A DNA stretch of 14,180 nucleotides. Source: Candidatus Woesearchaeota archaeon. GTDB taxonomy: Archaea; Nanobdellota; Nanobdellia; Woesearchaeales; 21-14-0-10-32-9. The stretch covers positions 1-14,180 of the forward strand of contig SKIS01000014.1 in assembly GCA_007116295.1 (NCBI GenBank). Reading direction: 5' to 3'. The notes under the pieces are model-generated. The model was not told the DNA's origin. It saw only the letters and a list, made by a program, of their open reading frames with translations, and ran no database searches. Within the stretch, counting starts at the first letter, position 1, and the number at the start of each line of letters is the position of its first letter. Of the stretch, positions 5,912 to 12,306 are shown piece after piece. Made by a program: the position numbers and the translations under genes.

Positions 5912-6490
5912 CTAATCTTTATCTTTACCGTTTCCTCCTGGTTTTTTATCCCAGGTTATGAAAACCATTAATCCTATTACTACAGCAACCAATAATATTG
6001 CTGCTATTGCTTCGCTTTGCCAAGCGGATTCTATGAAATTAATTATTATTTCTAACCATCCTAATGCATTCAAGAATATAAGTGTTATGGCTAAAAATGC
6101 TATTACTTGAAAAGTTGTAGCCCAATTTCCTTGAAGATAAAAAGGTTTATCTGTTTCTTCGCTAAAACTTCCAACAGCAAGTAAAAATGAGAATATTAAT
6201 AGTATTATCAGCACAAAATTACTAATCACTTCACTGATTAATGCGACTAATTGAGTGCTGGCAACGACGAAAAACGCTGTAACGAAAGCTATCATGCTAT
6301 TAAGATTCTTCTTGGTTACCTCGTGTATTTCTCCATCACTAGAACTCTTGTACTTATCTGTACCTAAGACCTTAGTTTTTTCTAAAAATGCAAAAATTAG
6401 TGTGAAAACGAGTAAAAATGGCAATACGGTATCAAATATACCTATCTCTTCCATAAACATTACTGCGCCACCTAATACTGATTCGCTCAT
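5912..6490 (-). CDS. Polytopic membrane protein of the LPFLLVFTLI family, first of three
   Basis: This encodes 192 residues. Residues 17-43, GIFDTVLPFLLVFTLIFAFL then EKTKVLG, repeat in the next gene nearly residue for residue. Helices follow near 65-82, 88-107, 124-145 and 160-179, ending in a charged DKKPGGNGKDKD tail. The loop after helix 1 (44-62) is hydrophilic and differs among the paralogues. ATG 6490-6488 has no Shine-Dalgarno, and TATA-like GTATTTAAAAGT on the minus strand (6522-6511) puts the transcript start at the start codon, so it is the leaderless first gene of the operon. Internal methionines at 11 and 13 are possible later starts and sit closer to the conserved block. Function is unknown. 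Confidence 0.75.
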   Translation of the reverse strand: MSESVLGGAVMFMEEIGIFDTVLPFLLVFTLIFAFLEKTKVLGTDKYKSSSDGEIHEVTKKNLNSMIAFVTAFFVVASTQLVALISEVISNFVLIILLIFSFLLAVGSFSEETDKPFYLQGNWATTFQVIAFLAITLIFLNALGWLEIIINFIESAWQSEAIAAILLVAVVIGLMVFITWDKKPGGNGKDKD

Positions 6491-6510
6491 ACAAATTAAT
6501 TCAAGGTTTG

Positions 6511-6522
6511 ACTTTTAAATAC
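6511..6522 (-). promoter_or_regulatory. TATA box of the three-gene membrane operon
   Basis: On the minus strand this reads GTATTTAAAAGT, centred about 26 bases before ATG 6490. That implies a leaderless mRNA. It stands back to back with the histone promoter. Confidence 0.55.
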
Positions 6523-6566
6523 TTTTTGTTTTCTGTCGGTAAAAAGGATTTGATTTTACCTAAAAC

Positions 6567-6604
6567 TATTTAAATTGAGTATCAATACATGTTTTAAAGG
6601 TGAT
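6567..6604 (+). promoter_or_regulatory. Histone operon promoter and Shine-Dalgarno
   Basis: TATTTAAAT at 6567-6575 is a TATA box predicting a start near 6597. AAGGTGAT at 6597-6604 is a strong match to the archaeal anti-Shine-Dalgarno, five bases before ATG 6610. The leader would be very short. Confidence 0.5.
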
Positions 6605-6609
6605 ATTTT

Positions 6610-6825
6610 ATGGTTAATAAAAAGGGAATTCCTTTAGCAGCCATGGAAAGACTTTTGAAAGCTGCAGGAGCACAAAGAGTTTCAGAGGACGCTAAGCACG
6701 CTTTGAAAAAAGCTTTAGAAGATTATGCTGCAAAAATAGGTGATTCAGCAATTAAGTACTCTGCTCATGCAGGTAGAAAAACAGTGAAAGCTGAAGATGT
6801 CAGCTTAGCAACCAAAGTCCAATGA
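6610..6825 (+). CDS. Archaeal histone (HMf family)
   Basis: This encodes 71 residues forming one histone fold of three helices, with no tail. GIPLAAMERLLKAAGAQRVS aligns with the HMfB start at an offset of four, keeping P8, the minor-groove residue R23 and G20, which matters for stacking of dimers. HAGRKTVKAEDVSLA at 53-67 keeps the R56-K57-T58 DNA-contact loop and the RD-type clamp region. It should form dimers that wrap or coat DNA. It is the first gene of a tight operon with lemA and htpX; its TGA stop is part of the Shine-Dalgarno for lemA. Co-transcription of a chromatin protein with membrane-quality genes is unusual. Confidence 0.95.
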   Translation: MVNKKGIPLAAMERLLKAAGAQRVSEDAKHALKKALEDYAAKIGDSAIKYSAHAGRKTVKAEDVSLATKVQ

Positions 6826-6836
6826 GGTGAAAAAAG

Positions 6837-7382
6837 ATGTCATGGATTATTTATACAATTATTGCTGTTGTGATTTTATTTGTAATAATAATTTACAACG
6901 CTTTAGTAAGACTTAGAAACCAAGTTGAAAATGCTTGGGCTCAAATAGATGTTCAGTTAAAGAGAAGAAACGATTTAATTCCTAATTTGATTGAGACAGT
7001 GAAAGGTTATGTTAAGCACGAGAGAAAAGTATTCAACGAAGTCACGCAAGCCAGAACTGCTGTTATGAATGCAGATAGTGTGGAAAAGAAAGCTGATGCT
7101 AGCAACATGCTGAGCAACACTTTGAAAAGTTTATTTGCAGTCGCAGAGAACTACCCTGATCTAAAAGCTAACGAAAACTTTTTACAACTTCAAGAAGAGC
7201 TTTCAGGAACAGAAAACAAGATTGCTTATTCAAGGCAACACTATAACGACATGGTTATGAGGTACAATACTAAAATAGAAATGTTTCCTCATAACATAGT
7301 TTCGGGAACTTTCAGGTTTAAACAAAGAGATATGTTTAAAACAGAGGAAGCCGAAAAGAAAAACGTTAAGGTAAGTTTCTAA
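6837..7382 (+). CDS. lemA: LemA family membrane protein
   Basis: This encodes 181 residues. One N-terminal membrane helix (about 4-22) is followed by the family signature YNALVRLRNQVENAWAQIDV, then QLKRRNDLIPNLIETVKGYV, and a long helical domain to about 150. LemA proteins are anchored with a short N-terminus outside and a cytoplasmic helical bundle; the biochemical role is not settled, but they often neighbour HtpX, as here. Shine-Dalgarno GAGGTGA (6824-6830) lies six bases before ATG 6837 and overlaps the histone stop. htpX begins one base after the lemA stop. Length and motifs are normal for the family. Confidence 0.93.
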   Translation: MSWIIYTIIAVVILFVIIIYNALVRLRNQVENAWAQIDVQLKRRNDLIPNLIETVKGYVKHERKVFNEVTQARTAVMNADSVEKKADASNMLSNTLKSLFAVAENYPDLKANENFLQLQEELSGTENKIAYSRQHYNDMVMRYNTKIEMFPHNIVSGTFRFKQRDMFKTEEAEKKNVKVSF

Positions 7383-7383
7383 G

Positions 7384-8271
7384 ATGAAGAGAGTTCATTT
7401 CAACGAAGTTAGAAATAACAATATCAGAACTTTTTTTCTGATATTACTTTTTTTTATAATAATAATACTTCTAGGTTGGTTAATAGGGTTTTTGTTCGAT
7501 AACCCATATGTAGGTATTGGATTTACGTTATTTGGAGGTATAATCTATACTTTGGTTGTGTGGTTTGCAGGGGGAAACATGATATTAAAAGTTGCGGGTG
7601 CTAAAGAGGTTTCTAAAAAAGAATATCCTCACTTGTATCACACAGTAGAAGGACTTTCTTTAGCTGCAGGCATTCCCACTCCCAAATGTTATGTTATAGA
7701 CACTCCTGCTATGAACGCTTTTGCTACAGGAAGAGACCTAGATAACAGCGCTGTTGCTGTAACAACTGGCTTGATGAACAAACTAAACAGAGAAGAACTA
7801 GAAGGAGTCATAGCTCACGAAATAGCCCACATAAAAAACAGAGATATAAGAACTATGATGATGGCTGCTATACTGACAGGGGTTATTGTTTTACTTGCAG
7901 ACGTATTGTTTAGAATGGCTCTTTTTAGTGGAGGGGGAAACAACGACGGTAGATCTAGAATGATAATACTCGTTGTTGCAATAGTATTTCTAATACTGAG
8001 TCCTATAATAAGTGAATTGGTAAAACTAGCCTTAAGTAGGAAAAGAGAGTATGCTGCGGATGCACAGGCAGCTGTTCTAACCAGAAATCCAAGAGGGCTA
8101 GCTAACGCTCTTAAAAAAATAAGTGGGGATGGCCATGAAACTCCTAACGCTACAGGCAGCACGGCTCACCTATACATAAGCAATCCTTACAACAAGAAAA
8201 GAAGATGGAAAAACTTGTTTAGCACACATCCTCCTACTGATGAAAGGATTAAAAGATTAGAAGAAATGTAG
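7384..8271 (+). CDS. htpX: HtpX-type membrane zinc metalloprotease (M48)
   Basis: This encodes 295 residues. HtpX cleaves misfolded or excess membrane proteins. The zinc site is complete: HEIAH at 145-149 within EGVIAHEIAHIKNRD, and the third ligand E222 in SRKREYAADAQA. Two helices (about 15-38 and 44-64) precede the protease domain, and two more (about 160-181 and 193-215) lie between the HExxH motif and E222, the standard HtpX layout. The substrate-side segment TPAMNAFATGRD and the C-terminal FSTHPPTDERIKRLEE are also typical. It is the last gene of the histone-lemA-htpX operon and converges on the HEPN gene with a five-base gap. Confidence 0.95.
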   Translation: MKRVHFNEVRNNNIRTFFLILLFFIIIILLGWLIGFLFDNPYVGIGFTLFGGIIYTLVVWFAGGNMILKVAGAKEVSKKEYPHLYHTVEGLSLAAGIPTPKCYVIDTPAMNAFATGRDLDNSAVAVTTGLMNKLNREELEGVIAHEIAHIKNRDIRTMMMAAILTGVIVLLADVLFRMALFSGGGNNDGRSRMIILVVAIVFLILSPIISELVKLALSRKREYAADAQAAVLTRNPRGLANALKKISGDGHETPNATGSTAHLYISNPYNKKRRWKNLFSTHPPTDERIKRLEEM

Positions 8272-8276
8272 TTTCT

Positions 8277-8666
8277 TCACAAAACTTTTTTTATTTCGTT
8301 TAGTATTTTTTCAAAACACTTTTCTTTAAAGTCTCTAATGTCTTTAGCTTCAGCTATGCTTATAGTGTGTCCTTCGTATTTTGATTTATTTCTTGTTCTT
8401 CTAAAATTGTCTATATTTTTAATAGGTCTTTTTGTATTTATATTCATATTTTTTATGCAATTTAAACTGTCAATATGATTTTCAGGTTTAATTCCTATTA
8501 AATAGCAATATGCGTCACCTAATTGTCTGAAAGCTTCGTAGTAGTTATTAAAAATAGTTGTGGAAGAAATATTTTTTATTGTTAAAGTGTCTGTGTATTT
8601 TATTAATTCATTACTTGATTCTATTAAGCTTTTTGCTCTAAATTGGTCGGGTTTTATTTCTTTCAT
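8277..8666 (-). CDS. HEPN-domain protein, MNT-HEPN type, atypical active-site motif
   Basis: This encodes 129 residues, all helical. The central part EAFRQLGDAYCYLIGIKPEN and the C-terminal FRRTRNKSKYEGHTISIAEA fit the HEPN fold, a small RNase or substrate-binding helical bundle that pairs with MNT nucleotidyltransferases. The classical R-x4-6-H motif is not met: R92-N93 is followed by K94, S95, K96 and Tyr97, with the nearest histidine at 100. It may be non-catalytic or a variant subfamily. The start ATG 8666 overlaps in ATGA fashion with a TGA that would end the undamaged upstream MNT frame. That supports an original coupled MNT-HEPN pair. Confidence 0.75.
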   Translation of the reverse strand: MKEIKPDQFRAKSLIESSNELIKYTDTLTIKNISSTTIFNNYYEAFRQLGDAYCYLIGIKPENHIDSLNCIKNMNINTKRPIKNIDNFRRTRNKSKYEGHTISIAEAKDIRDFKEKCFEKILNEIKKVL

Positions 8667-8743
8667 TTACTAACTTCTAAAAAGCCGCTTAGTATTATCC
8701 CGTTAGCAATACTGTTAAACAAATTGATGTCTATTTTTTCTTT
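8663..8743 (-). pseudogene. Orphaned C-terminal segment of the wHTH-MNT gene
   Basis: Directly after the TAA at 8746-8744 the same frame continues for 26 sense codons, KEKIDINLFNSIANGIILSG followed by FLEVSK, then TGA at 8665-8663. This reads as a normal helical end for an MNT protein, and the TGA overlaps the HEPN ATG as ATGA. One base change at the TAA (for example to TCA or AAA) would restore a 180-residue protein. It has no start codon or Shine-Dalgarno of its own. Confidence 0.7.
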
Positions 8744-9205
8744 TTAAAAGATGGTTAAGTTTACTTTAACTTCTTTATTATGGCCAAGTTTTATATTTTC
8801 AAATTCTTTTATACTTGTTTGTTTTCCTTTTATTTCTATTGCTATATCTAAGTCGCTTTTTTCCTCATTAGTGCTTGTGGCGTAACTTCCAAATAAAGTT
8901 ATGCTTGAATAATTCGGATATTTTCCGACAATTTTTGAAACGATTTCGCTTTCATAAATATTTTTCAAATTGTATACTCTTTTGTATGTTTCGTTGTATT
9001 TGTGGTCTTTATTGCATGTAAGTCTGTAAGTTTTTCCTAGTATTTCTTTTTTCAAAAAACTTTTTTCTACTAAAGAATTAACTGAGTTAGTAAGCGTAGT
9101 TTTAGACATGGGTAAGTGGTTCAAAAGAGAATTTAGATTAATTCCTGTGTTTGGATTGTCAAAAAACCATTGTGCTACTTTTTCTTCATTCTTAGTCAAA
9201 CTCAT
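8744..9205 (-). CDS. Winged-helix plus MNT nucleotidyltransferase, ended early by an in-frame stop
   Basis: This encodes 153 residues. Residues 1-65 form a winged helix-turn-helix (EEKVAQWFFDNPNTGINLNS, MSKTTLTNSVNSLVEKSFL, wing at KKEILGKTYRL). Residues 98-153 form a minimal nucleotidyltransferase core with LFGSYAT (G106-S107) and SDLD (D118, D120). In related MNT proteins the third acidic residue lies in a later strand of the VDLV type; here that strand reads VNLTIF. The frame stops at TAA 8746-8744 immediately after this strand, whereas 26 more codons continue in frame to the HEPN start. It therefore looks like a truncated antitoxin or regulator. ATG 9205 is leaderless behind its own TATA box. 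The family call is good; activity is doubtful. Confidence 0.8.
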   Translation of the reverse strand: MSLTKNEEKVAQWFFDNPNTGINLNSLLNHLPMSKTTLTNSVNSLVEKSFLKKEILGKTYRLTCNKDHKYNETYKRVYNLKNIYESEIVSKIVGKYPNYSSITLFGSYATSTNEEKSDLDIAIEIKGKQTSIKEFENIKLGHNKEVKVNLTIF

Positions 9206-9225
9206 AATTATTGGTATTATAAGAT

Positions 9226-9238
9226 ACTATTTAAACTT
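9226..9238 (-). promoter_or_regulatory. TATA box of the MNT-HEPN unit
   Basis: On the minus strand this reads AAGTTTAAATAGT, in the 44-base gap after gatB. It predicts a start about two bases before ATG 9205, so the MNT-HEPN pair has its own leaderless promoter separate from gatCAB. Confidence 0.5.
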
Positions 9239-9249
9239 TTTTAATACCT

Positions 9250-10590
9250 TTACTCAATCCTTTCTAAAATCATTTCATTTGTTTTTTTAGGATGTGCTTT
9301 TCCTTTTGTTAATTTCATGTCTTGTCCTACTAAGTATTGTAGTGCTTTTTCTTCTCCGGATTTGTAGTCTTCAACTGCTTTTTGGTTTTCTTTTAGAACT
9401 CGTTTGACTGTTTCTTCAATTAGGTTATCATCATTAAGTGTTTTCAAATTATTCTTTTCAACGTACTTTTTAACATCTATTTTTTTATCTCTCATCAACT
9501 CTAGTATTTCTTTAGCGATATTTTCGTTAAGAGTTTTTTTCTCAACTAATTCTATTAACTTTGAAAACTCTTTAGCGTCCAAAAAAGTTTCTTCAACAGC
9601 GTTATCTTCTAAAACTCTAAGAAGCTCTCTTCGAACCCAATAAGAAGTTATTTTTGGTTCACTCGTTGTTTTCTCAAAAAAGTCTGCAACGTCTTTTCTC
9701 ATGCAAATAATATCTGCATCAACGGGGTCTACTCCTTTTTCAATAAAGTCTTTTATTCTCTCATCGCTTAGTTTTGGAAGCTTTACTCCTAAGAATTTTG
9801 AAACATCTATAATTGGGATGTCAGGTTCATAGATGTACGCGTAATCTGCTTCTGTTTCTTTTTTTCTCATAGAGTAAGTTTTTCTTTTTGCTGCATCCCA
9901 TCCTCTAGTTTCATTTTCTACAACTTCTTCTTTTTGCTGTCTTCGCACTTCGTGTTCTATAACTGATTGGATGTCTTTAAAACCTGTAACGTTTTTAACT
10001 TCAACTCGTTTAAATCCGCTTTTTTCAACGCTAACATTAACATCTGCTTTAATAACGTCTTCTCCATTAAAAACTTCTAAGTATTGTAGATCTCGAAGTA
10101 ATTTTTTCATAAAAGCTCTTGCTTGCAAAGAACTAGTTATATCTGGCTCAGTAACAATCTCTGCTAAAGGAGTTCCGCTTCTATTATAATCAATCAATGT
10201 CTTATTAGTTCGGGTAATACTGGCAGGGTCTTCTTCTAAATGCACTCTTTTTATTCGTATCTTTCCTTTTGATTCAAAAAAGCCATTTTCTCCTATTGGT
10301 TCTTCAAATTGTGTTATCTGATAATTCTTTGATAAGTCGGGATAAAAATAACTTTTCCGACTAAAAATAAGTTCTTCTCTTAGCTCGCAATTTAGTGCTT
10401 TAGCTATCAAAATGATTTTTTTAACAGCTTCTTTATTAGTAACTGGTTTACTCCCTGGGTGTCCTAGACAAACAGGACAAACTTGTGTGTTTGGAGAGGA
10501 TTGTTTTGTTGAGCAACTACAAAATAGTTTAGATTGTGTGTTAATAGTTACGTGTATTTCTAATCCTATTTTAATTTTCAATATGCTCAC
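9250..10590 (-). CDS. gatB: Aspartyl/glutamyl-tRNA amidotransferase subunit B
   Basis: This encodes up to 446 residues. GatB binds misacylated Glu-tRNA(Gln) or Asp-tRNA(Asn), activates the carboxylate with ATP and receives ammonia from GatA. The start has KIGLEIHVTINTQSKLFCSC with the zinc cysteines C24, C26, C38 and C41, then FYPDLSKNYQITQFEEPIGE, HLEEDPAS and DYNRSGTPLAEIVTEPD, all GatB hallmarks. The C-terminal GatB/YqeY helical domain (about 300-446) binds tRNA. The start is GTG at 10590, overlapping the gatA end by 20 bases. A TTG at 10581 (giving MKIKIGLEIH) is also plausible because GGTGA lies five bases before it. It is the last gene of the gatC-gatA-gatB operon. Confidence 0.95.
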   Translation of the reverse strand: MSILKIKIGLEIHVTINTQSKLFCSCSTKQSSPNTQVCPVCLGHPGSKPVTNKEAVKKIILIAKALNCELREELIFSRKSYFYPDLSKNYQITQFEEPIGENGFFESKGKIRIKRVHLEEDPASITRTNKTLIDYNRSGTPLAEIVTEPDITSSLQARAFMKKLLRDLQYLEVFNGEDVIKADVNVSVEKSGFKRVEVKNVTGFKDIQSVIEHEVRRQQKEEVVENETRGWDAAKRKTYSMRKKETEADYAYIYEPDIPIIDVSKFLGVKLPKLSDERIKDFIEKGVDPVDADIICMRKDVADFFEKTTSEPKITSYWVRRELLRVLEDNAVEETFLDAKEFSKLIELVEKKTLNENIAKEILELMRDKKIDVKKYVEKNNLKTLNDDNLIEETVKRVLKENQKAVEDYKSGEEKALQYLVGQDMKLTKGKAHPKKTNEMILERIE

Positions 10591-11824
10591 CTATACTTAA
10601 AACTTTAAAATCTTCCAAGTGATTACCTGTTATCATAATTCCTGCAGGTAAGCCTTCTTTTTTCATAGGTATACTTATATGCGGGAAACCTCCTAGGTTT
10701 GCGCCTACAGTTAAAAGATCCATTTGATAAATAGCCAGAGGATCTAAATTTTTAACTTCTTCAAATCTAGGTGCTACCATGGGCATAGTAGGGTGTATTA
10801 TAGCGTCTACTTCTTTGAAAACTTCTTTGTACTCATCTATTAATAAAGTTCTAACTCTCAAAGCCTTATCATAATATTGCTCTCTAAAACCTGCCATCCT
10901 TGCATAAGTTCCAAGAACTATTCTTCTTTTCGCTTCATCCCCAAAATACTCTGTTCTCACTTGCTTAAAATAATCATTATACTTCAAATTAGTGTTTCCT
11001 TCAACGCCGTACCTAAGTCCACTATACTTAGCCAAATTAGTACTTGCTTCACTCATAGCAATCAAATAATAGGTGGGTATAGAGTAATTCGCGTTCTTTT
11101 TCAAACTCACACTCTTAATTTTAACTCCTTTAGATTTTAGTTGGGAAATCGTTTTTTCAAATGCTTCTTTCACTTCTTTACTGGCTTCCAAATATTCTTT
11201 AGGAACTCCTAAAGTCATACCTTTTACCTCAAGTGATTTTTTTTCATAATCTTCTTCGTGTTTAATGCTCGTTGAATCTTTAAAATCCTGTCCTTGTATG
11301 ATGTTCATCATCATTTTACATTCTCTAACTTTTCTTGACACTATCCCTATTTTATCCAGGCTATTAGCATAATCTATAAGGCCGTACCTACTAACAAGCC
11401 CATAAGTCGGTGTGTATCCAACCACTCCACAAAAACTTGCCGGATTAGCTATACTTCCTCCTGTGCTTTCAGCTATACTTATATGATTATCAAGATCTTT
11501 AACTGCTGCAGCGCTTCCTCCGCTACTTCCTCCGGTTACTCTGCTTTTATCTAGAGGATTTTGAGGTACTTTGTGTGTGTTTATGTTAAAGCTTCCAAAC
11601 CCGAATTCGTCCATATTTGCTTTTGCTAATATGTCTCCTCCTGATGCTTTTATTTTCTCTATTACTGTAGCATCAAAAACTGGTTTGTATCCTTTCAATA
11701 TTTGAGAGCCCGCAGTAGTTTCCAAACCTTTAGTGCAGATATTATCCTTTACACTTATGGTGTATCCTTTCAATTTACCTTTACAGGGCTTCACATCTTT
11801 GTTTTTTGCTAAAAAATAGTTCAT
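10571..11824 (-). CDS. gatA: Aspartyl/glutamyl-tRNA amidotransferase subunit A, short N-terminus
   Basis: This encodes 417 residues. GatA is the amidase-signature subunit that releases ammonia from glutamine. The Lys-cis-Ser-Ser triad is complete: K26 in ISVKDNI, S100 in TGGSSGGSAAA and S124 in ESTGGSIANPASFCG, with the normal spacing of 24 between the serines. The usual DTGGSIR is STGGSIA here. The protein begins with only about 19 residues before the GYTISVKDN block, where other GatA have about 60-80, so the N-terminal helices are missing. No further room exists because the ATG overlaps the gatC stop (ATGA). The end overlaps gatB. The rest of the domain is intact, so activity is likely. Confidence 0.94.
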   Translation of the reverse strand: MNYFLAKNKDVKPCKGKLKGYTISVKDNICTKGLETTAGSQILKGYKPVFDATVIEKIKASGGDILAKANMDEFGFGSFNINTHKVPQNPLDKSRVTGGSSGGSAAAVKDLDNHISIAESTGGSIANPASFCGVVGYTPTYGLVSRYGLIDYANSLDKIGIVSRKVRECKMMMNIIQGQDFKDSTSIKHEEDYEKKSLEVKGMTLGVPKEYLEASKEVKEAFEKTISQLKSKGVKIKSVSLKKNANYSIPTYYLIAMSEASTNLAKYSGLRYGVEGNTNLKYNDYFKQVRTEYFGDEAKRRIVLGTYARMAGFREQYYDKALRVRTLLIDEYKEVFKEVDAIIHPTMPMVAPRFEEVKNLDPLAIYQMDLLTVGANLGGFPHISIPMKKEGLPAGIMITGNHLEDFKVLSIGEHIEN

Positions 11825-12084
11825 TTTAATCTTGGTCCTAAAAAGTATTCTTTGTTTTTGTTTTTCACTAGAGATAATGCTTCTTCTCTTCGGAGTCCTT
11901 CTTTTATTTCGTCATCTCTTAAAGAGCCTTCTATTTTAAGAGGGTGTAGGGATTTAGAAACATTTTGAGTGTTTACCTCACTAATTTTTTTGAATGCTTT
12001 CAATATATTTTGCACTTCTTTTGCAAGCTTAGCTTCATCTTTCACATCTAACCTTGCCACTTCTAAAACTTTTTTTATTTCCAT
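11821..12084 (-). CDS. gatC: Aspartyl/glutamyl-tRNA amidotransferase subunit C
   Basis: This encodes 87 residues. GatC wraps around GatA and stabilises the GatA-GatB complex. The pattern is EVARLDVKDEAKLAKEVQNI, then AFKKISEVNTQNVSKSLHPL, LRDDEIKEGLRREEALSLV and a C-terminal EYFLGPRLK, which matches archaeal GatC (the last motif is the GatA-binding tail). It is the first gene of the leftward gatCAB operon, leaderless behind a TATA box at 12117-12108. gatA starts at its stop codon. Presence of gatCAB indicates indirect synthesis of Asn-tRNA and/or Gln-tRNA; no gatD/gatE is in view. Confidence 0.92.
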   Translation of the reverse strand: MEIKKVLEVARLDVKDEAKLAKEVQNILKAFKKISEVNTQNVSKSLHPLKIEGSLRDDEIKEGLRREEALSLVKNKNKEYFLGPRLK

Positions 12085-12107
12085 TATTTTCTTCGAATGC
12101 GTTGTTT

Positions 12108-12117
12108 TTATTTATAA
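12108..12117 (-). promoter_or_regulatory. TATA box of gatCAB
   Basis: On the minus strand this reads TTATAAATAA, centred about 28 bases before ATG 12084. It predicts a leaderless or nearly leaderless gatC message; no Shine-Dalgarno is present. Confidence 0.55.
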
Positions 12118-12160
12118 TTTTCCGATTATTTCCGGACATTTTACGGTTTTTAAGCCATAT

Positions 12161-12172
12161 ATTTTATAAATA
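12161..12172 (+). promoter_or_regulatory. TATA-like box upstream of the candidate RNA
   Basis: ATTTTATAAATA is centred near 12167 and predicts a start near 12190-12193, exactly where the first hairpin begins. The next gene has its own TATA box about 115 bases further on, so this one is not needed for it. Confidence 0.45.
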
Positions 12173-12189
12173 GGAAGTTGCTTAGTATT

Positions 12190-12270
12190 AAACCCTGAGT
12201 AAAGGGGTTGTTGAAGAGCCTGTCTTAAGAACACATCACCACCTACAGGTTTCTTTCAACTTTCTTTTCC
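12190..12270 (+). ncRNA. Candidate small structured RNA, unknown family
   Basis: Two hairpins lie in tandem. The first pairs AACCC (12191-12195) with GGGTT (12205-12209). The second pairs GTTGAA (12210-12215) with TTCAAC (12255-12260) and CCTGT (12219-12223) with ACAGG (12245-12249); the GAG between them can also pair with bases 12251-12253, leaving single bulges. The 21-base loop contains ATCACCACCT (12235-12244), one base away from the typical archaeal 16S rRNA 3' end ATCACCTCCT. A TATA-like box sits at the right distance upstream and a pyrimidine tract follows. It is not a tRNA, and I see no C/D-box pair. It could instead be a terminator or an untranslated leader. Confidence 0.4.
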
Positions 12271-12275
12271 AAAGA

Positions 12276-12285
12276 TTTTTATATT
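12276..12285 (+). promoter_or_regulatory. TATA box of the YbjQ-family gene
   Basis: TTTTTATATT is centred about 26 bases before ATG 12307, predicting a leaderless message. No Shine-Dalgarno is present. The same bases read on the minus strand also resemble a TATA box. Confidence 0.5.
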
Positions 12286-12306
12286 CGAATTCAGCTAACT
12301 TATTAT

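Larger units (their letters stand above)
12085..12306. other. Intergenic region: divergent promoters and a candidate RNA
   Basis: This 222-base gap has no open frame of note. From left to right it holds the gatC TATA box (minus strand), a TATA-like box at 12161-12172 (plus strand), two hairpins at 12191-12209 and 12210-12260, a pyrimidine tract at 12261-12270, and the TATA box of the YbjQ gene at 12276-12285. Confidence 0.6.

Noticed and set aside
7815..8162. 115-codon minus-strand open frame inside htpX
   Set aside because: It is antisense to a fully conserved HtpX protease region; its composition is that of a complementary-strand shadow.
12210..12260. tRNA, C/D-box or H/ACA guide RNA in the candidate RNA
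   Set aside because: There is no cloverleaf or T-loop, no C plus D box pair in order on either strand, and no ACA at the expected distance after the hairpin.
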